DNA of 64,000 nt. Origin: Lantana camara. Its lineage: Eukaryota; Streptophyta; Magnoliopsida; Lamiales; Verbenaceae. The notes under the pieces were generated by a model. The model was not told where the DNA came from. It saw only the letters and a program-made list of their open reading frames with translations, and did no database searches. The stretch's first letter is position 1, and each line of letters starts with the position of its first letter. This document shows positions 57,827 to 64,000 of the stretch, piece after piece. The position numbers and the translations under genes are program-made. The stretch covers positions 15,434,001 through 15,498,000 of the forward strand of contig CM074863.1 of the NCBI GenBank assembly GCA_037501455.1, written 5' to 3'.

Positions 57827-58700
57827 TTTTAAATATTTTTTTGATGTATAACGCCATCTCCTTGTTAAGCATTCTTCATCCCGTTTTAGTTAGCATCACT
57901 ATATTTTCTTTTGGGCTTCTCTAAAACCCAATCCACATTCTTACTTCTTTGCAGTCACCTTCTTTCACTCTACAAGATGGGTTCGTTCCTTGTTATATTA
58001 ATCGCCTAAAGAAAGTTGTGCTTGAGTGGATCAAGTTTATCGTACATCTGATTAGGGAGCCAATTTGTGTGCATGTGGTTGATGGAGATCGAGATCGTGA
58101 TGGACTTAATAAGTGTCATTCGTCAATAAATATTTGTCATTTTGGCTTTCTATCCCAAGAGATGCTTTTAGACTCTATTAATCACAATCGGGAAATGCTC
58201 ATTATAATTACAACTAAAGTTCATTTGCACCCCCCAAATAGTTCCTTAAGTTGTATGTATTTTCCATGCCCAGAATTATACTAACCTACTGCTTTAAATC
58301 ATTTGTCATATAAGGTGCAAACAACACATGTGATTTGTATAAGTTTAATTTGAGGCCCAACTCCTTGCAAAACGTCTCAACCACACTTTTAATGCAGTTT
58401 GCTCCATCCACGATAGGTTTGACTCCCAATATTAAGTCGTCCGCAAAAGGCAAGTGTGAGATCATGTAAGAGCTTCTCTAATATACCATAATTGGCTTCC
58501 AGGTCAGGCCGAAATGCTCTCTTCAATTATATATGTAAGTTGTTCCATGCATATTACAAACAAATAAAACGAACGTGATTACCTTATCTAATGCCACACA
58601 TCCATACAACCTCCGTTGGTTCACCATTCTATAGAATCTCCGATTGTATCCGCTACATTCTGCTCATAATGATATTGATGATTTTCGTCGGGAATTTGAA
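55308..58700 (-). pseudogene. LINE (non-LTR retrotransposon) polymerase remnant
   Basis: Read on the minus strand, an RT fragment at about 58550-58320 shows WKPI, then ISHLPFADDLILG with the catalytic FADD at 58447-58436, and FCKELGLKLNLYKSH. Further 3' come zf-RVT pieces: 56403-56170 (SYQSVIVYLW), 56165-55896 (CTRC, HMLRSCPF) and 57394-57182 (LPQKFKIFLWL). Stops and frame changes are frequent. It is an old, inactive element whose 3' third is tandemly duplicated. Confidence 0.75.
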
Positions 58701-58937
58701 GAAAGTTAAAAGTCTTTTTAAAAATTCCACTGGGTTTTTTCGTACGCTGTTTCAATATTCAATTTCAGCACCATGCCCCTTTTTTATTGTTGGAGTGATG
58801 TAGCATTCGTAACACTTATTCAGGCATCAAAATATTCTAATAGGTGCCTTGGTCGGGAATGAAGCTATTATAGTTCGATCCCATAATTTTTTTAATATAC
58901 GGTTTGAACGAAGTATAATCATCTTGGTGATTATTTT

Positions 58938-60766
58938 GAGCAATATGCGCAATATGCTGCACAACGTAATTGGCTAAAACTCGTTTATTTTTGTCGAGCA
59001 TTAATTTTTGAAATTAGACAAATAAACACCCGATAATCTTTGTTGGTTGCTCATTCATTGTGTATTTTCAGAGCATTCATCTGATTCCTTCTTCTTCTCA
59101 TTATGGCTGACAGATAAAAGAAACTTGTTTGGTTATCCCTAAATTTGAGCCAATTAATTCTCAACTCTTAAACCAAATAATCTCTTTTTGTTGCAATAGT
59201 TTATTATATTCTGCCCTCAATTCTTCCTCCAAATCATTTGAATATTTACCTTGTGTGTATCATGCATAATGCTTTAGAAATTCTTTGTATTTTTTTTCAT
59301 TTTTTTTTTTGCTTTTCGAGCACATTGAAAACTATTCAAGAACCATTGTTTCTGGGCAATGATCCCAAGTCAAAATGTCCTTCAAATTTTGATTCGGTCA
59401 ATAAGTTGTATATTGCTACTTTGGAGAATGTAAAAATATATTGATAACTATTGGATCAATCTCATTTAGATTAAATTAAAAAAATTTGCATATCGTTTCT
59501 TGAACTCACACCAAATCTAACATCTTGAAATTTTTAATCTAATCTTCAAAATTTTGTTATCATTACGCTTTATTCACATATATTTGTAAAGATATTTCAC
59601 AGTCGTTCTTAATTTTGGTATGCATGTGCATATACATTAAAATCAAGTGATTCTTTTTTTTAACCAACTATTCTTTATCTCTTTTTTATTTAATTTATCT
59701 CTTTTTTATATTCTCTTTATCATTTGATCTTGCATTCTATTTTTTTATTTGTATTCTTCTAGTAAGTATTAATTTGAGCAATATTTTGCACAATATAATG
59801 GGCTAAAACTCGTTTTTTTTTTGTAGAGTGTTAATTTTTGAAATTAGACAAATACACACCTGATAATCTTTGTTGGTTGCTTATTTATTGTCTATTTTCA
59901 GAGCATTCATCTGATTCCTTCTTCTTCTCATTATGGCTGACAGATAAAAGAAACTTGTTTGTTTATCCCTAAATTTGAGCCAATTAATTCTCAACTCTTA
60001 AAGCCAAATAATCTCTTTTTGTTGCCATAGTTTGTTATATTCTGCCCTCAATTCTTCCTCCAAATCATTTGAATATTTACCTTGTTTGTCTCATGCATAA
60101 TGCTTTAGAAATTCTTTGTATTTTTGTTTTATTTTTTTTGCTTTTCGAGCACATTGAAAACTGTTCAAGAACCATTATTTCTGAGTAATGATCCCAATTC
60201 AAAATATCCTTCAAGTTTAGATTCGGCCAATAAGTTGTATATTGCTACTTTGGAGAATGTAAAAATAAATTGATAACTATTAGATCAATCTCATTTAGTT
60301 TAAATTAAAAAAAATTCCATATCTTTCTTGAACTGACACCCAATCTAATATCTTGAAATTTTTAATCTAATCATTCGGCCAATAAGTTGTATATTGCTAC
60401 TTTGGAGAATGTAAAAATAAATTGATAACTATTGGATCAATCTCATTTAGTTTAAATTAAAAAAAAATTCCATATCTTTCTTGAACTGACACCCAATCTA
60501 ACATCTTGAAATTTTTAATCTAATCTTCGAAATTTTGTCACCATTACGCTATATTAATTCTCGCATATATTTGTAAAGATATTTCAAGTCGTTCTTAATT
60601 TTGGTATGCATGTGCATATACATTAAAATCAAGTAATTCTTTTTTTTAAACCAACTATTCTTTATTTCTTTTTTATTTAATTTATCTCTTTTTTATATTC
60701 TCTTTGTCTTTTGATCTTGCATTCTATTTTTTTATTTGTAATCTTCTAGTGAGTATTATTTCAGAT
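58938..60766 (+). repeat. Tandem duplication (838-bp unit) with an inner 152-bp tandem duplication
   Basis: Unit 1 (58938-59775) and unit 2 (59776-60766) share GCTAAAACTCG, CAGAGCATTCATCTGATTCC and GGCTGACAGATAAAAGAAAC in order. Unit 2 is longer because 60221-60372 is repeated at 60373-60525. No coding function is visible. Confidence 0.88.
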
Positions 60767-60970
60767 TTATGTTTATTTTTTTATAATTGATTTTATATAT
60801 ATAGTAGAAATAATTAAAAGAGTATATTTATATAAATGTTTAATCGAATATTGTAAAAATTATGTATAAAATTAGTTTATATCTTATTTTTATATGCACA
60901 CATATTGAGTTTTCTTAGTATTCTTAATTTAAAGTAACTTTGGTCTGAGAACCTACAATTCTAAATTGTA

Positions 60971-61985
60971 GAATTAAGAAACCAAAAACGCTATTCATCT
61001 TTTGAAGTATTTAGTTTATATTTTATCATATAAACTAAAGGAAGATTATATGGTTAGTTGGATTTAGATAATTAAAATTATATTAGTATTAGTTATAAAA
61101 ATTATTACATTAGGATTAATTAATTTATTGAAAAATATTTTATGTAAATCATAAATTATATTATTTTGTTAATTAGATAAGTTTATAGAATTATAATATG
61201 ATTATAATTTAAGATATGGATTTAGATAATTAGAACTATGAACTTATATAATTAGACTTACATTATGATTGATTTATTGAAAGTTATTGTACGTAACTTA
61301 TTTAAATAATATTTTATTTTACATAATTACAAAATTTTATAAAGTGAATCAATTTGTTGTTTTTCAATTCATTAGATATATCTTATTATAACATTTTAAA
61401 TTATAGGCCTCAAAATTAAAAAACAGGCAACTTATATTATAAAATTTGAATACAATTAATTAAAATTATAGAATTAAGAAACCAAAAACGCTATTCGCGC
61501 TTTGAAGTATTTAGTTTATATTTTATCATATAAACTAAAGGAAGATTATATGGTTAATTAGATTTAAATAATTAAAATTATATTAGTATTAGTTAATTAA
61601 AAATATTACATTAGGATTAATTAATTTATTGAAAAATATTTTATATAAATCATTAAATTATATTATTTTGTTAATTAGATAAATTTATAGAATTATGATA
61701 TGATTATATTTTAAGAAAGTTTATTGATTTAGATAAATAGAACTATGGACTTATATAATTAGACTTACATTATGCTTGATTTATTGAAAATTATTTTATG
61801 TAACTTATCTAAATAATATTTTATTTTACATAATTACAAAAATTTATTAAAATAAAGTGAATCAATTTGTTGTTTTTCAATTCATTAGATATATCTTATT
61901 ATAACATTTTAAATTATTGGCCTTAAAATTAAAAAAATAGACAACTTATAATATAAAATTTGAATACGATTAATTAATATAGTAA
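60971..61985 (+). repeat. 500-bp tandem duplication, AT-rich
   Basis: GAATTAAGAAACCAAAAACG starts both units (60971 and 61471) and similarity runs to TTGAATACNATTAATTAA. Identity is above 90% by eye. Non-coding. Confidence 0.88.
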
Positions 61986-63074
61986 TATTAAAACAATCCT
62001 TGTTGAACTATATATCTTTTCTAGGTAAGTTGGAGAAATTTTACTTCTACAAAGAGCCCTATTTTATGTTAATATGTGCTTTTTAAATATAATTAACTAA
62101 TAATCTATAACATGTATTTACATCATTATCTTTGACTAATAATTATTGAAGTAATTGTTGTGAGGATATTTTAGGCGATCCGTATTTTGTAAGAAACTAT
62201 TCGTGCTTTTATAAGATAATATATATAGATCAATAATATGATTATATGTTCAATGTTATTATATTTTTTATAATTCTAAAATGATTTTAGATTGCATAAA
62301 TTAATATTTATTTTAATCAAGATATAAAAGAATATATAAATATATGTATATCATCGGATACCGATCACGGATATCGGATTTTAAATAGTTGGAATATGTG
62401 ATTACTATAATCTTATTTGTTTATAATTTGGTCATTGGATATCTATAATCGAATATGGATAATATATTATTTGAAAAGATACGGATAATATTCTCTTTAA
62501 ACGAATTCAGATGTGAATGGATATTCACATATTCATTTGTTTAATATATTCTCTATTTAATTACTAATTAATCTAAATTTAATATATATATATATTCATT
62601 CCATCAAATTTCCAAGTGCTCAATTTTTCTTTTGAATTAATAAGCTACTTGAAGAAAAGATAATATCCCAGCTATAATTTATATTTGTTACTAAAAAAGT
62701 ATTGATCATGCTTGATTGTTTGATAAGTTTTTGGTTTATTATTATATTAAAAAAAAAAATCTGTTATACGGATGCATTTTTGTTTCATTTTTATTTTATA
62801 GTCAATGAGTGTGCTTAATTTACTGTTAAAATTATTAACACAGAGTATTTTAAGAACAATTTTAGATGATGAAAACTGGCCAGAACACAACAGGAGGACT
62901 GCCTTTGATTAACAATATCTCAAAATCTTGGCACATTGATCATCAACCCAAGTTCCATGCTCGGATAAACATGTCAATTCAACAACAAAATTATCAATTC
63001 AAGACTTCAAGTTCCTTGAGATGAAAAAGATGACTACAGAAAAAAAGTATAACTTTGATATGTTCTTGAACTAA
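61986..63074. other. AT-rich intergenic DNA and 3' UTR of the TM9SF gene
   Basis: No gene was seen. The last about 200 bases (62870-63074) are plausibly the TM9SF 3' UTR. A CGGATATC-rich patch at 62350-62470 resembles the ends of the hAT MITEs at 25.7-26.9 kb, but no inverted partner was found. Confidence 0.55.
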
Positions 63075-64000
63075 CTATTCGACCTTAACAGAGGAGTAAA
63101 TCTTCCTGACAAACCAGAAGCAAGCACAGAATCCAACCGTCCCTGTAAGGATGAAAAACGCGTAAGCAATGATGGACATGTAACCGAAGTAGAGGATACC
63201 CGAGACGAGCCCGGTGATTTCCAGCCTCGTGAAGAAATAGAAGATTGCATATAGGAATAGATAAAGTGCAGAAGCTCCGGAAGTCAAGTATGATCTCCAC
63301 CACCACCTGTAATCTTCGTTACACAGCTGAAAGTAACACAACACGATGGTTATCTCGGCACAAGTCACCAAAAGAATCACAAACACCAAGAACAAGAACC
63401 CAAATATGTAGTAAAATTGGTTCAACCAAACGGAAGTCAGTATGAAGAAGAGCTCAACGAAAACAGCCCCATATGGGAGAATCCCTCCAAAAATGATGGA
63501 AAAAAGTGGATTGATATACCATGGCTGAAGTGGGATCGGCCTAGGAATTTTATTTGTTTTGACGGGATTGTCATAAATGGGGGCTCTACGTCCCAAGAAA
63601 CTACCCAAGAAAACCAAAGGGAGAGAAATCCCAAACCATAATACAACAAGAGCAAACATTGTTCCAAAGGGCACAGCCCCAGAGGATTTCTGCCCCCAGA
63701 TCATAGCATTCAGCACGAAGAAGATTGTGAAAAGAACACAAGGGAACATAAATGCTGTTTTTAGGGAGATTCTTTTCCATTCCGTCCCTTTGAATGTTTT
63801 GTAAAGATAGCTAGAGGAAAAGCCTGCAAATAAACCCATGAAAACCCATAAGAAAACCATGACTGTCATGAGCCCGCCTCGATTGGAAGGGGAAAGGAAA
63901 CCAAGAATTGCAAATATCATAGTCAACAGTGTCATTCCAAAGACCTGGACACCTGTCCCAACATAGACACACAATAAGCTGGAATTGTTCGGCGGTCTGA
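63075..64000 (-). CDS. Transmembrane 9 superfamily (TM9SF/EMP70) protein, C-terminal part
   Basis: The frame enters from the right edge (RPPNNSSLLCVYVGTGVQ) and stops at 63075, giving about 308 residues of a protein usually near 650. It contains most of the nine-helix EMP70 domain: LGFLSPSNRGGLMT, GRRAPIYDNPVKTNKIPRPI, FIFFIL-type helices, and the conserved LCNEDYRWWWRSYLTSGASA. The C-terminus YSSVKVE carries a KXD/E signal, which in plant TM9SF proteins binds COPI and holds them in the Golgi. Best match by memory is the TMN8-12 subgroup. No intron is visible in this part. The N-terminal lumenal domain lies outside the window. Confidence 0.95.
   Translation of the reverse strand, partial: RPPNNSSLLCVYVGTGVQVFGMTLLTMIFAILGFLSPSNRGGLMTVMVFLWVFMGLFAGFSSSYLYKTFKGTEWKRISLKTAFMFPCVLFTIFFVLNAMIWGQKSSGAVPFGTMFALVVLWFGISLPLVFLGSFLGRRAPIYDNPVKTNKIPRPIPLQPWYINPLFSIIFGGILPYGAVFVELFFILTSVWLNQFYYIFGFLFLVFVILLVTCAEITIVLCYFQLCNEDYRWWWRSYLTSGASALYLFLYAIFYFFTRLEITGLVSGILYFGYMSIIAYAFFILTGTVGFCACFWFVRKIYSSVKVE

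Noticed and set aside
62350..62470. A third hAT MITE of the GGATTCGG family
   Set aside because: Only scattered CGGATATC similarity; no inverted ends or target duplication found.

Overview
The window is nuclear DNA of a flowering plant, most likely a eudicot. The evidence is a spliced 18-exon GH35 beta-galactosidase gene with GT-AG introns, intronless PAO5-type polyamine oxidase genes, a TM9SF/EMP70 gene, and plant Ty3/gypsy (Tekay and Tat lineages), MULE, hAT and LINE sequences. Nothing in the sequence fixes the species.

Layout. 1-7435 is a very young, open-frame Tekay-type chromovirus on the minus strand; the left edge cuts its 3' LTR. It sits in an older Tat-lineage element whose 3' part (7436-11583) keeps an intact three-exon gene of 571 codons antisense to the element. 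11584-15904 is AT-rich with no gene seen. A secreted beta-galactosidase gene runs 16430-20651 (729 aa). PAO5-like genes follow at 21960-23456 and 23922-25445; a third, nearly identical to the second, lies at 50370-51893. The second and third sit in a segmental duplication (23855-27605 and 50302-53472) that even copied the last eight codons of the small gene at 53446-53934.

Between the duplicated blocks lie a degraded Tat-lineage element (27853-42664, TSD ATCTC) carrying a nested 4.6-kb solo-LTR-like insert (29005-33620, TSD ATTCC), a 2.4-kb multi-level inverted-repeat region rich in TCGA (43050-45430), and a MULE (45524-50165) with broken transposase, an Ulp1-like protease remnant and 87-bp minisatellites. 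Copy-specific MITEs mark each duplicate: two nested, opposed hAT MITEs (25674-26928) in the first and a 171-bp MITE (52171-52341) in the second.

Right of 54 kb are a Mutator-type MITE with perfect 9-bp TSDs, a tandemly duplicated LINE remnant (55308-58700), a stretch of nested tandem duplications (58938-61985), and the 3' part of a TM9SF gene on the minus strand that runs off the right edge.

The host genes do not form one pathway. Beta-galactosidase acts on wall galactans, PAO5-type enzymes oxidise polyamines in the cytosol, and TM9SF is an endomembrane protein. The clear theme is local gene amplification of PAO5 followed by repeated transposon insertion. Splice sites, TSDs and repeat boundaries were read by eye; no alignment or database search was run.
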